Shown here: piece by piece, positions 22,590-32,477 of the stretch | Position numbering within the stretch: position 1 is the first letter of the stretch | Layout of the letters: each line of letters begins with the position of its first letter | From: Triatoma infestans | Lineage: Eukaryota; Arthropoda; Insecta; Hemiptera; Reduviidae | DNA: 64,000 bases | NCBI GenBank assembly: GCA_011037195.1 | Contig: JAAEAF010002749.1 | Location: 62,001-126,000, forward strand | Reading direction: 5' to 3' | The notes under the pieces: generated by a model | Told to the model about the DNA's origin: nothing | Database searches by the model: none | The model's input: only the letters and a program-made list of their open reading frames with translations | Made by a program: the position numbers and the translations under genes

Positions 22590-23960
22590 CCCTACCAAAT
22601 TATGGAGTGCAGTCTCCGTTGATCTTCGTGCCAAATAGGCATGCTGGTTCCCATGAAAGGTACCCTTCATGTCTCAGTCCTCCATTAAGAACAGGTCCAC
22701 CAGCCTCTCTAGACCTTTAAACATGCAAGGCTGATTGGCCTGTAAGCCTTAGGGTCTAAGTAGCCCAACTTCCCAGGTTTGGGAATGAACGCGACCCTAC
22801 TAACTCTCCAATCCCGAGGTGTATAGCCCGAACTTAGGTTATCCTTCATTATTCCTAACCATGTGCTGTCGAACATGTTCCAACTTTCCTGAATCAGCAT
22901 CGGGTACAGACCATCCATACCCGGCGTCTTGAATTTACTAAAAGAAGCGAATACCCAGCTCGCCCTCCTTAAAGTGACCACTTTGCTGGCCAACTCATTA
23001 CCCCGTAAATGTTCTCTTGTACGTCGGATAAGGGGCCCGCGCACTCTCCAACATATTCCTCATTATCTGGTAAGTGTCTATCCAGCATCACCTGTAAGAC
23101 CTCTCTATGGCTGCAGGTGATCTGTCCATCAGGCTTCCTTATACTGTCCAATGACATCTCTCCAAGAGCCTGAAGACCCGGTTGACTTCCTGTTCCCTCT
23201 CCAGGGTTTCACAGAAAGTCCTCCAAGAGTCCCTCTTCGTTCTCCTTATGCTTAATCTGAATAAATCTTTCCCAGTCCTCCTCCGCATTACTCCCCCTAG
23301 CCTTCCTCCTTAGCCGCCTCATCTGTCTATTTAAGGCCGTAGACGAGCAGTCCACCACTGGACCTTCCTATGCAGTACTTTGTGCTCAGGGCAAGAGATC
23401 TAATAAGCTGGAACAATCGAGCTAGTGTTCCACTCTCTGATCCAGGTTCTCCCCCTCAAGGAGCGGACTACCCGGACCTAACCTATCGTTCCTCAGGACC
23501 GAGGTGAATCTTCCCCAGTCAATTCTTCTCGGATTTCGAAATTTCTTCGCCTCACCCATCTCGAGACGCAGGGTGATTCTAATAGCTCTATGATCGGATA
23601 ACGTTCAGTCATCCATAACCCCAGCCTGTCGTCCAGGGCAAAAATTGCCTGAAGGCCGCAGTAATATCTATCACTTCTTCCCTATTCCTAATAATAAAGG
23701 GTAGTTTCTTATCTCTATTTAAAAGAAAAAGGTTTCTACTCACCAAAAACAACGCCAGTGTCACCCCACGCCGGTTGGTATCGCTGCTTCCCCACAAATT
23801 ATTATGCATCGAATCCGACCAGCAACGGCAGATTCTCCCTCTCACACCACTCCACCAAACGCTCCAATGTCCAGCTTGGTGGTGGCTCCTCCGAGTCGTA
23901 AGGTAGGTAGGCCGATGCCAAAACCAGCCTGCCTGTCGCCTCTCTTGTCTTAATCAATAC
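22590..23960 (-). pseudogene. LINE endonuclease remainder and first half of reverse transcriptase
   Basis: Read on the minus strand, AVLIKTREATGRLVLASAYL and GSSDTNRRGVTLALFL (about 23740-23960) are the C-terminal half of an APE-type endonuclease. SFSKFKTPGMDGLYP, VAFIPKPGK and KAYRPISLACLKV (about 22735-22945) open the reverse transcriptase. HAYLARRSTETALHNLVGRIE follows just before the mariner junction. At least four frame changes are needed to follow it. Confidence 0.75.
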
Positions 23961-23984
23961 TGCTCAAATCGAAATCGCTCAATT

Positions 23985-24045
23985 AAATCTAGGTAAATTG
24001 CAATAAAAAAAGTCATGAGTTTTTCACACCATTTTTGTTTTTTTA
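23985..24045 (+). repeat. H-family repeat, tail resumed after LINE
   Basis: GGTAAATTGCAATAAAAAAAGTCATGAGTTTTTCACACCATTTTTG matches the family tail with changes in the first hairpin arm. It completes the copy that starts at 19438. Confidence 0.6.
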
Positions 24046-24099
24046 CTTCAAGTTATAAAATTTTTATTCAGCAATTAAAACCATAATTTTATACAGTGA

Positions 24100-24540
24100 C
24101 CTTTTTCAAAACTCTGGTGTGAAGCATTCACATGACTTTCCCTTACTACGAAATAGTTCAAACAAAAATGATGGTCTTCGTTTGTATGGTAAGATTATGA
24201 TTTTAAGAAATCCAGAGAGGGGGGAATTATTAAGAAAATTGCGATAAACTAAAAGAAAAAAAAGCTGCTCAGGAAATTCGCAATTCCGGCTAAGCAGTAT
24301 TTTCTAACTCAAAATTTTAATAACTTATTTAATTCACATTAACTTTATGTATTAGTTGTTGGAACCATACTATAAAGAAATGACACTTTACTGGGGAAAT
24401 CTACGTCATTCTTCCCATGGAACTCTTTAAAATTAGTTTTCCAAAAGAAAAATCTCTTAAACAAAATGTGTAGAGAAAAAATCGTTGGCACCGATGTTTT
24501 TTATCTTCTTTTGTAAAATTCATTCATGAAAGTTTTATTT
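24100..24540 (-). repeat. H-family repeat, minus copy, tail to middle
   Basis: The tail at 24107-24150 is CTGGTGTGAAGCATTCACATGACTTTCCCTTACT. It continues through AATTCGCAATTCCGGCTAAGCAG (about 24278) and TAGTTTTCCAAAAGAAAAATCTC to AAAATCGTTGGCACCGATG (about 24477). The head is not seen; a plus head begins shortly after, at 24590. Confidence 0.65.
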
Positions 24541-24589
24541 TCGGTTTCTGACCTAATACTTATCGGATCGGCCGACGGTACCTAGAAGG

Positions 24590-24858
24590 GAATACCATGT
24601 CAGTGTTTCCATAAGATTTTTACTTTCTCTTACTCCTATTAAGAGAAAGTATTGCGATCGTGTCAAATTGAGTATTCACCGGAATTATATGTTTTGAGAT
24701 CCTCGGTGTACGAAAAAAATTGTTTATAGCGAATGATTTCTATGTATTCGTGCTTGTGTGTGAAATAAACAAATAACTCAAAAAGGAAAAAGCGCAGAGA
24801 GCTAAAACTATTATTCCCGTCTTGGTAACATCACAGACAACATACACAGATTAATTTT
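24590..24858 (+). repeat. H-family repeat: tail-to-head junction and plus head
   Basis: A short decayed tail (GTCAGTGTTTCCATAAGATTTTT) runs directly into the palindromic head. ACTTTCTCTTA, six bases, then TTAAGAGAAAGT lies at 24624-24652, then TTGCGATCGTGTC and TTCACCGGAATTATATG. It ends at the target duplication of the LINE inserted at 24859. Confidence 0.75.
24843..24858. repeat. 16-bp target site duplication, left
   Basis: TACACAGATTAATTTT is identical to 25876-25891, on the other side of a 1,017-bp LINE. Confidence 0.9.
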
Positions 24859-25875
24859 GGTAATATTGGCCGAATATCCTATCGCTCTGCAGAAAATGAT
24901 AGATGATAGAGGTTTATTGTGATCGATGGAGTTTGAATGTGAATACAGACATATCAAAGATTATGATATTTCAAAATCACACATCAAAATTAAGGCCCAA
25001 TGAAAAGTGGAGTTTTAAGAAAAAGAATTTAGAAATTGTTAAAACCTATAAATACTTCGGTGCAATTTTGAACCCCCAGGTAACTTTTAAAGGTCATTTT
25101 GAAAAAAAATAAAGTTAGCTAAGTTAGGGTTTAATCGTACGTTGGGTAGTTAATTCCATAATAAAAATGTCATTTTGACGTAAAGTGGAGGGTGTGTGAA
25201 GGCCCAGTATGGGGATACAAAGAATATGATGTATCAGAGAAATTCCAATGTTTCGCGATTAAAAGAGTACTTTCCCTCCCAAATAATACCCCCAACTACG
25301 CCTTATATTTGGAGACTAAACTTGAAGTCTGGCATTTGTATACTTTTACATTCTTCATAATCTGGAATATATTTGCCAATTTAGTATTTACAAAGTTAGT
25401 CTGTTCTTCAAATTGGGATCTGAGATGACGGACTTCAATTATCAACCATGGAGACAAAACTTTAATTATAATTGCTCACTTTGTAATTTATATACTTATG
25501 AAAGTGTGGCTCAATTTCTAGGTGATTGCCCGATTTTTGTCGCCTTATCGTTTAGAATGTTTTGGATCCAGAAATCTAACTCTGGATAATTGTATAGCCA
25601 TTCTTAATGGTGAAAATTGGAACCTTTTATACAAATATTGTCACAAAGCGACATCATATAGGACGTTTTTGTGAGTGAATTTAATTACAACTAGATCGAT
25701 AAGAACAAATTTTTGCTTTGTTAATTTGTTTAAATAGCGTCATTTTGTTTTTGATACATTAGTTATTAGTCAACTCGACAGAGGGACTACTGTCCAGTGT
25801 CTATTAATGTAAATATTAATCATTTTTGTATTTCTTTTGTGGTAAAAATAAAACATTATTAATTATTTAATTAAT
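24859..25875 (+). mobile_element. 5'-truncated LINE with perfect target duplication
   Basis: The insertion carries the end of a reverse transcriptase. WSLNVNTDISKIMIF, KNLEIVKTYKYFGAILNPQ (frame 24903-25112) and then VWGYKEYDVSEKFQ, LSLPNNTPNYALYLETKLEV (frame 25192-25428) are separated by frame changes. This is the thumb/C-terminal region of a LINE distinct from the Jockey and R1/LOA copies here. About 230 bp of 3' UTR ends in an AATAAAACATTATTAATT-rich stretch. No endonuclease or RT active site is present. The clade is not certain. The perfect 16-bp duplication implies a recent insertion, although the frame is already broken. Confidence 0.85.
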
Positions 25876-26055
25876 TACACAGATTAATTTTTAAAAAAAC
25901 ATTTTTTCTGGAACTCACAGCACTTCAAAACCTGTATTTCCGGTGAAAACTCATTTTTGATAATTGTGTTACGATCGCAAAATAGGGGGAGTAACTTAGT
26001 AGGGGGAGTAAGAGTCTATCTACTTGTAGGAGTAAGAGTAAGGAAAAAATGCACT
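25876..26055 (-). repeat. H-family repeat, minus head
   Basis: GTATTTCCGGTGAAAACTC near 25932 and GTTACGATCGCAAAATAGG near 25968 are the head in minus orientation. It is followed by repeated GGGGGAGTAA and GTAGGAGTAAGAGTAAGG in place of the usual palindrome. With 24590-24858 it forms a head-to-head pair around the LINE. Confidence 0.65.
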
Positions 26056-26434
26056 TGTATAAAGTTTATATGTGGTTCTCTTCAATTCTGAGTTATATCT
26101 AAGGGTTCACCCTTTCTCGGCCGCCACGCAGCACTCACATACACACACACTATCTCAGTCTATTATCTGATTCACTGCCTCCACTATATTGTACCAGGAG
26201 ATGTTTACTACTTTTTGTTGCCGATGTTGTTGTTGTACAGGAAATAAACAACCGGATGTTCATTTTTTACTCCAACAGCCATTTCATATTTTTTCTCCCA
26301 ACTGTTTTCTCTTTCATACTCTCATTTGTTCACTCTCTTTGAGAGCTACTATGTGCTTCTTTTTTAAGGCTTTTACATTCATTCGTGAAAAAATTATTTC
26401 TAATACTTTTCTTAAGTTTGTTTAAAGAATGCTT

Positions 26435-27023
26435 TGCAGTAAGAGGAAGTGATGCGGTAAGATTTTCGAAACTGACTTTTCACCGAAAGCTGTATGTTTG
26501 GTCTTGTACACAAGCATGTGTTTTCAAGCAAAAGTTCTGTATTGGTTTTCAGGGAAATGGACTAGCATTTCATCAGTGTTCTTCTTGGAGTCTTAAGAGC
26601 TAGACTTTTATTTGAAACATTTCTCCGGAAAAATTCATTTAAGGTGGGTTTCCGGGAGAAAGGCAGGGTTATGTTTTCCTCTAAGTGCTATTTTAGTTTA
26701 TTATACAATTCTATGAACTAAATAATATTAATTAGAACTAAATATGTTGCCAAAACTATGAGTTTGAAAAGAATCGGTTGACCGGAAGTGCGTTTTAGCT
26801 GAAGTTAATTCTTTTTTCTACGATATTATCCATAAAAGCACAGGATGGATTTCATAAAATTTGCTACTCTAGATCCATCATTTTTATTTGACACTTTTCC
26901 CAAAGAGAAAGCTTATTTAAAGAATTTTTGGGCGAGTGGGAGTGTGTGTATGGTTTCTTCAAAAAGTCATTTTATTAAGTTAATTTTTAGTAGGTACTTA
27001 AGCAAACATTTAGTAAAAATTAT
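26435..27023 (+). repeat. H-family repeat, 5' part, split by RNase H LINE
   Basis: The head has AGTAAGAGGAAGTGATGCGG and CTTTTCACCGAAAGCTG. The middle has GACTTTTATTTGAAACATTTCTCCGG and TCGGTTGACCGGAAGTGCG (about 26772-26790). It is cut at the 13-bp target duplication 27011-27023; its tail resumes at 28251. Confidence 0.75.
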
Positions 27024-28155
27024 TAAAAGTGCTCCGACATCTGCGCTGGAAGTGCTGCTGGGCTTGGCACCGCTGCACTTGTTAGTGCAAGCGGAGGCAA
27101 GGGCCAGTGCACATAGATTGCGCAAAAATGGTCTTTGGAGGCAGTGCGGCTCCTTAGCCAAACATCTGGACATATTGCTAAAGGTCAACCCAGGCCCTGT
27201 GACAGACATGGCCCAGGATAGCATTTGTCCAACATACAACTTCGAGGCTCCATTTCGGGTGTTCCTAGGTTCTAGGGCGGAATGGTCCAAGGGGTGGGAA
27301 AAACGCTACCGGACAGGGCCTCTGTGGTTTACAGATGGCTCTAGGACAGAGTGCAGGACTGGAGCGGGAGTATACGGAATGAGCCCAGAGGTACTCATTG
27401 AGAGGCCGTTGGGCAGGTATTCCACTATATTCCAGGCTGAAGTGTTTGCTATTAAGGTCTGTGCCGAGGAGAATCTGCGTAGAGCCCCAAGGGGCAAGGT
27501 CATACGCATTTGCTCGGACAGTCAGGCTGCACTGAAAGCCTTAGAAGCTCACAGAACTACCTCATCCCTGGTGAAGGAATGTCGAGAGGCATTGTCGAGA
27601 CTCTCCAGGCACAATAAGGTACAGCTGTTGTGGGTGCCTGGACATGCAGGGGTTGAGGGTAATGAGACAGCTGATCAACTGGCCAGGAACGGGGCTAACA
27701 CTCCGTTCATTGGTCCAGAGCCGGTCCTGGGAATAACTGGCGGAGCAATTCGTGCAGCGATTAGAGAGTGGGGTCGCAGTAAGCATGAAGAGCTCTGGAG
27801 GAGAAGCCCGGGTGCTATACACAGTAAAAGGATGATGCCAGGACTGTGTAAACGAAGAACCCGAATGACCCTTGGTCTGAGTAGGAGCCAGATTTGTCTG
27901 GTGACGGGACTGTTTACGGGTCATGGCAGGTTCAGGAAACATCTGTACAGGGTAGGACTCATTCGAGCGGAACCCTTGTGCAGACTATGTCAGGAAGAGG
28001 AGGTAACGGCCTCCCACCTGTTGTTCGATTGCGTGGCAATAATCAGATTGAGGTATGAAACCTTTGGTACTTTGCGATCTGAGGAGATGGTGGCTCAAAA
28101 CGACCTGGTGGTGAAGGCACTTAAACTCCTTAAGGAGGGAGGGTTTGTCTACTAG
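26845..28155 (+). CDS. LINE RNase H protein fused in frame to H-repeat sequence
   Basis: A 436-codon open frame. Residues 1 to about 60 are encoded by the H-family repeat; the rest is LINE. SALEVLLGLAPLHL (about 65-77) is the end of the RT linker. RNase H follows with all four acidic positions: FTDGSR (about 163), FQAEVFAI (about 198), CSDSQAALKAL (about 224), and LLWVPGHAGVEGNETADQLA (about 258-278). LVTGLFTGHGRFRKHLYR leads to a CRLC...H...C cluster at about 378-397. RNase H would remove RNA from the RNA-DNA hybrid during integration. The frame has no break, unlike other LINE frames here. It has no RT, so it cannot retrotranspose by itself. Whether it is expressed is unknown; the ATG at 26845 lies in repeat DNA and may never be used. 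Confidence 0.85.
   Translation: MDFIKFATLDPSFLFDTFPKEKAYLKNFWASGSVCMVSSKSHFIKLIFSRYLSKHLVKIIKSAPTSALEVLLGLAPLHLLVQAEARASAHRLRKNGLWRQCGSLAKHLDILLKVNPGPVTDMAQDSICPTYNFEAPFRVFLGSRAEWSKGWEKRYRTGPLWFTDGSRTECRTGAGVYGMSPEVLIERPLGRYSTIFQAEVFAIKVCAEENLRRAPRGKVIRICSDSQAALKALEAHRTTSSLVKECREALSRLSRHNKVQLLWVPGHAGVEGNETADQLARNGANTPFIGPEPVLGITGGAIRAAIREWGRSKHEELWRRSPGAIHSKRMMPGLCKRRTRMTLGLSRSQICLVTGLFTGHGRFRKHLYRVGLIRAEPLCRLCQEEEVTASHLLFDCVAIIRLRYETFGTLRSEEMVAQNDLVVKALKLLKEGGFVY
27011..27023. repeat. 13-bp target site duplication, left
   Basis: TAGTAAAAATTAT is repeated exactly at 28238-28250 around the RNase H LINE. Confidence 0.9.
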
Positions 28156-28237
28156 GAACTATCGGGGGTGGCACAATAAGCCTCTGTTGGCTGCGGTGCC
28201 GGGATATGGCCCACCCGAGCTAGGATAATAATAATAA
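27024..28237 (+). mobile_element. 5'-truncated R1/LOA-like LINE (RNase H end)
   Basis: A 1,214-bp insertion bounded by the perfect duplication TAGTAAAAATTAT and ending in (ATA)n. The truncation point is just after the RT domain. The 3' UTR (GGGGGTGGCACAATAAGCC..., about 28163) resembles that of the fragment ending at 49890 (GGGGGTGCCACAATAGACC). It lies inside an H-family copy. Open coding and a perfect duplication suggest a recent insertion. Confidence 0.9.
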
Positions 28238-28250
28238 TAGTAAAAATTAT
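28238..28250. repeat. 13-bp target site duplication, right
   Basis: TAGTAAAAATTAT follows the (ATA)n tail and matches 27011-27023. Confidence 0.9.
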
Positions 28251-28335
28251 AGTTTGAAGAAAATTGATCACTTAAATCTGTGTAAACTACAATAAGAAAA
28301 GTGGTGCGAGTGTTTCACACCTAATTTATTTTTTT
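28251..28335 (+). repeat. H-family repeat, tail resumed after LINE
   Basis: AGTTTGAAGAAAATTGATCAC and AATAAGAAAAGTGGTGCGAGTGTTTCACACC complete the copy that begins at 26435. The 3' hairpin arm is intact and the 5' arm has a G/T change. Confidence 0.75.
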
Positions 28336-28339
28336 ATTT

Positions 28340-30360
28340 ATATAAAATACAAATGAACAACTATATCTAATAGCCATTGATCATCGTAAAATTCAGATAT
28401 ATTATTGCTACTTTCGAACATAAAAATCCGAATATCCTCCAAAATCCAAAATTACAAAAATCTTAATAAGCAGTTTCCACGACCGAGTCGCGAGAAATTC
28501 TTGAATCTGCCGATTTTTCTGATGAACATGCGCGAAAGTTATGATAACTTCTTTTATATCTTTCTTCCGGTGGTTATATGTTGCAAACTTGAACGAGGAA
28601 TTCCTCCGTTACATTCATTTGATTATCCACATCTCTAATGAAAGTATCCAGCTGAGCGGTTGATGTCCGTTGTTTCATCTAGTACAAGAAAGAGAAATAA
28701 ACAAAGTATTAGCACATGTTGCCTATTCTTCTTGTCATAGACACCTAACCTAACTCCAGTAAAAAATAAACTTTGTAATGTAAGCATTTCTGGCCGTCTC
28801 ACTTCCCCCTTAACCACTAGAGTGCAATGATTTCAATATTCACTAGGCCGACTTTTTTTTATTTTATGAATAAATAATTGAATATATGTTGAGATTGTAC
28901 AAGCTTGATAATGTTGTAACGAGCAGTACTTATTACGTCACAACTAGTATTGCAACAATTTCCCGAGAAAGTTACAAGAATAGAAATAAATTGATGGTGA
29001 GAAGAGATGTATTATTGGGTATTAGCACTAGGCATCATAACTAGTCTCAGACTTTTCCTTATAATATGTTTAAAGTTTGCTACTATACAGTTATAATCGA
29101 TCAACACGTCTGTTTATTATATATCGATATGACTTGATATTCATGTTGCTAAAAATTCTATCGTAAAACAACTTTAAATATGAACTGGAAAAGAGCGTTT
29201 ATATGCGGCTCTTAATAGAGGAGAAGCAAGAGCACCGCATATTCTCCCAAGTTTATTAGCCTTAACTAAGGCATATTGAAGTTTGGAAAAATTCTTGTTC
29301 CATTCCACTTCCTTGGGCAAAGGCAATCATATTGAAGTTGGTCGGTTTGAACAGAATAGCAACTTCCCAAAAAGTGGCTCCAATAGAGAAATATTGTACT
29401 ATGTTACAATATTTCTTGGTGAATTGGGCGATACTAAGGTCCATGGAAAACTAGAGGGTACTTTTTTGTGTGCTATTTTATATATATATATATATAAAAT
29501 GAGTTCTGGGGGAGGGGACTTGGTAAGAGACATTCTGTGAGTTGCTCCATGGCGCGCCACCGTGAGGAACTGCACTAGCTCTCTTCTGTCTCCCCTACTC
29601 CACTCTTCCTCTGTTACAACAACCCTTCTTTACTTGCCTTGTAGTCGTGATATGAGTATGTCTCTTACTCTGTAAGTCTGTATAGGTCCTGTATATGTCT
29701 GTGAGAGAGAGTACTCTTACAAGTGACACGGAAAGGGTTGAGTTATTGTATACGTGGTTTGGATCTAGAATATTACTTCCCATCACAACTACCCTGGCGG
29801 AGGCGGTGGCGGTACACTCACTTTCCAGCTAGAATATAGCACTACAAGAAAACAGCTAGGATATAGCTTTCTAAAGCTATATAAGCTGCACTCACAAACA
29901 CCAGATAGCGTTCACTGGCTGTGTCCCCGGGCTTCTGAGACCCCCTCCACTAAAAAACATGATGGGCCTAGCTTATATTTTTCTAAAATATCCCCGACAA
30001 ATACACATACTCACACACATAAACCCGCCAACTTAAAAAGCTCCTGTGCCCTATATACACTTCTCTATTCCATCTATACTCTCTCGTCTCACTCGACCCG
30101 ACAGAAATGTCACAGTTCTTTATCATCATTTTTTGACTAATACAACATCTCTCACTCTCTGTCTCTCCCATCTGACGTGAAATTATATTATTTTATCCTC
30201 AAATTCTAATTCACAAGATTTTTTTAAAATTGTACCTTAGTCAAATCTGCTATTGCACCTAATTACCAAGATATCCTCAAGACAGGCTGGCTACAAGAAA
30301 TTTAATACAAAGTGTTGTCAGTCGAAATTCATCAGCTAGATGTATTACCTAACTAACAGT
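28340..30360. other. anonymous interval
   Basis: No coding motif, RNA gene or repeat with partners in the window was found. There is a (TA)n run at about 29479-29497 and GA/CT-rich stretches near 29570-30170. Confidence 0.45.
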
Positions 30361-30361
30361 T

Positions 30362-30446
30362 CGTATCATTTTTTCGCGATTTTCTTGAAAATGCTACAAC
30401 GATTTTCCTCACCCCCTATGTAAACCAATCAACACTCACGTACACA
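30362..30446 (+). repeat. H-family repeat, fragment left of LINE
   Basis: TTTTTTCGCGATTTTCTTGAAAATGC and ACAACGATTTTCCTC match the family's central block. It ends at the target duplication ACTCACGTACACA (30434-30446). On the other side of the LINE the next family block, CATCACTTTTATTTGAAAT, appears at about 35060. Confidence 0.6.
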
Positions 30447-30868
30447 GAGTACGTTAAATCATTAGGAATTCGTAAATATAATAAATTAAACTCTCGAAGC
30501 CTTATAATTGAAGTATCTCCTTTGTTAAGGAAATATTTTCTGAAAAAAAAAAAATGAAAATACTTTGGAATGTTTGCCGTTGTGATGATTATTTATCAAT
30601 TTTGCGATGTTTCAACTGCAATAAATTTAATCACACAGCAAAATCATGTACTACAGAAATTATATGTCCTTTATGCACAGGGAATCACAACCTTAAAGAA
30701 TGTACGATCAATAAAGAAAATTACAAATGTGCTAATTGTACCAACTTTAATAAATTCAATAAAGGTGTACGTAAATTGAATAACTGCCATGCAGCTTTAA
30801 GTAGGGACTGTCCTTTGTATATTGCGGCTTTGAATAGGAGAAGAGACAATATTGATTATGGATCGTAA
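30447..30868 (+). pseudogene. LINE ORF1 C-terminus with zinc knuckles, frameshifted in a poly(A) run
   Basis: From 30447 one frame encodes EYVKSLGIRKYN...LLRKYFLKKKK and stops just after a 12-A run (30543-30554). The downstream frame starts with an ATG at 30554 and holds CFNCNKFNHTAKSC (about residues 23-36), CPLCTGNHNLKEC (about 42-54) and a third Cys/His cluster (CANC...CHAALSRDC). These are CCHC-type knuckles that bind element RNA. ORF2 overlaps its end by about 17 bp, a normal arrangement. Confidence 0.75.
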
Positions 30869-32477
30869 TAATATTGGTATAAAACTATCTGATTTTATCA
30901 AGATTAACTGTGTCCAAGTCAATTTAAGAAAGTCCCGCAAAGCTACTGATCTATTTTGCCATTTTATTAAGTTAAAACAAATAGATTTAGCACTAGTACA
31001 AGAACCTTATACTATTAAAAATAAAGTTGCAGGTTTCCCGAATAATTACAGAATCTTTCAGTTAGGTGACAAACGCAAGAGAGCGGCTGTTATAGCAACT
31101 AATAACTCTCTAGACGTAATTCTAAACACTCAATATTCTTATGAAGATGTAATTACTGTCGAAGTACATTTCAAAGGGATAGTGTTCTATGCTTGTAGTG
31201 TTTACTTAGACATCAGAAAGAATATAGAAGAAGATTTTCAGTTTTTGGAAGCTGTTGTGAATGATAGTGGAAAAAAAGTAATACTTTGTATGGATAGCAA
31301 CTCTAGGTCGGTAACATGGTTTGATCGTATTACCAATAATAGAGGTAGACTATTAGAAGAATTTTTAGCACTTAAATCACTATTAATTATAAATAAGGAT
31401 GATAACCTACCAACTTATAAAACAGCAAGGGGTGCAAGTAAAATGGATGTTACAGTTGTTTCCTACTCGATGTTACCTTATGTGACTGATTGGCAAAATT
31501 CGCCAGAAGAAAATTTATCTGACCACAGCTCAATAACATTTTCAATAAAGCCAAATTTACTTTCCACCAATAACTTAGGATCATCATCTACAAACCACAG
31601 ATATAATACCAGAAAAGCAGACTGGCCTAATTTTGAACAAAATTTGGTAAAAAATCTACAGTCACTTGTTGAAATAAATGTTCCTGAAAATAATTCTGCA
31701 CTGGGCTCAGTACTGGACGAAATTTTGGCGGAAAAACTGCGTGGTGATCGAAATTTCGAGGAGACGGTTGAAATGCTATTTCACCATGTACAAGCTTCAT
31801 GTAAAAAGTCTATACCGACATTTAAGAAAACTTTTCCAAAATTCAAAGGGAAGACAGTTAGCTGGTGGAATGAGGAGTTGAGTAGACAAAGGAAACTTGT
31901 GAATGCTAAGAGAAGATTGTATCAACGAACTTGTAAGTGCGAAGCACTGAGAGCAAATAGACGACAGGAATATTATGCATCAAAAAACGTATATGAAGAT
32001 CTCATAACCTCTTCAAAATTAAACTCCTGGAAAAAGTTTTGCGGCGATACTGCAAGAGGAGATCCTTGGAATATAGCATATAAAACAGTTGTTGGTAAGA
32101 TCAGAAGCCCAATTAATCTTTCAACTCTACAAGTGGATGTAGGGAAGTTTACATTAAACTTGCAGGAAACCCTTCAGTTGCTAATTGACAAATTTGTTCC
32201 TGTAGACTCGTTAGATGACGATAATGACATCCACAAAGCTATTAGACAAAGAACTGAAGACTGCAGCAATCTATCTGCAGATGATAAACCCTTTACGCTC
32301 CAAGAAATACGGACCACATTATCAAACATAAATCCGAAGAAAACTCCAGGTGAAGACGGACTAACAAGCGAAATACTAATTAAAGTGTGCGATTTTTTCC
32401 CTAATTATTTACGGCATTATACAATGAATGTTTGTTTAGAGGCTGTTTTCCTAAATTGTGGAAAAAATGCAATATAA
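30852..32477 (+). pseudogene. LINE ORF2: APE endonuclease and start of reverse transcriptase
   Basis: A long open frame of 541 codons. The endonuclease shows QEPYT near residue 51 (catalytic Glu), MDSNSRSVTW near 147, MDVTVVS near 198 and SDHSSI near 224 (Asp-His pair). A linker with WWNEELSRQR near 338 leads to the RT opening KKTPGEDGLTSEIL near 498. The frame breaks at about 32440-32470, after which the RT continues in another frame. The endonuclease part appears complete. Confidence 0.85.

Larger units (their letters stand above)
19959..23980 (-). mobile_element. R1/LOA-like LINE, 5'-truncated, with mariner insertion
   Basis: The minus-strand element is read from 23980 to a (TAA)n tail at 19959-19980. 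It contains, in order, the C-terminal part of an APE endonuclease, a reverse transcriptase, RNase H, and a Cys/His segment. All are frameshifted. The 5' end lies inside the endonuclease domain. It is inserted in a plus H-family copy (19438-19958 and 23985-24040). The flanks ATTAACTAGGTTAT and ATTAAATCTAGGTAAAT may be a decayed target duplication. A mariner fragment interrupts it at about 21985-22576. The RNase H and microsatellite-like tail suggest the R1/LOA/I group; the exact clade needs a tree. Confidence 0.8.

Noticed and set aside
22125..22670. A novel fusion of LINE RT and mariner transposase
   Set aside because: The in-frame join is accidental. The mariner part lacks its N-terminal half and the frame is broken at its end, and the LINE sequence resumes beyond.
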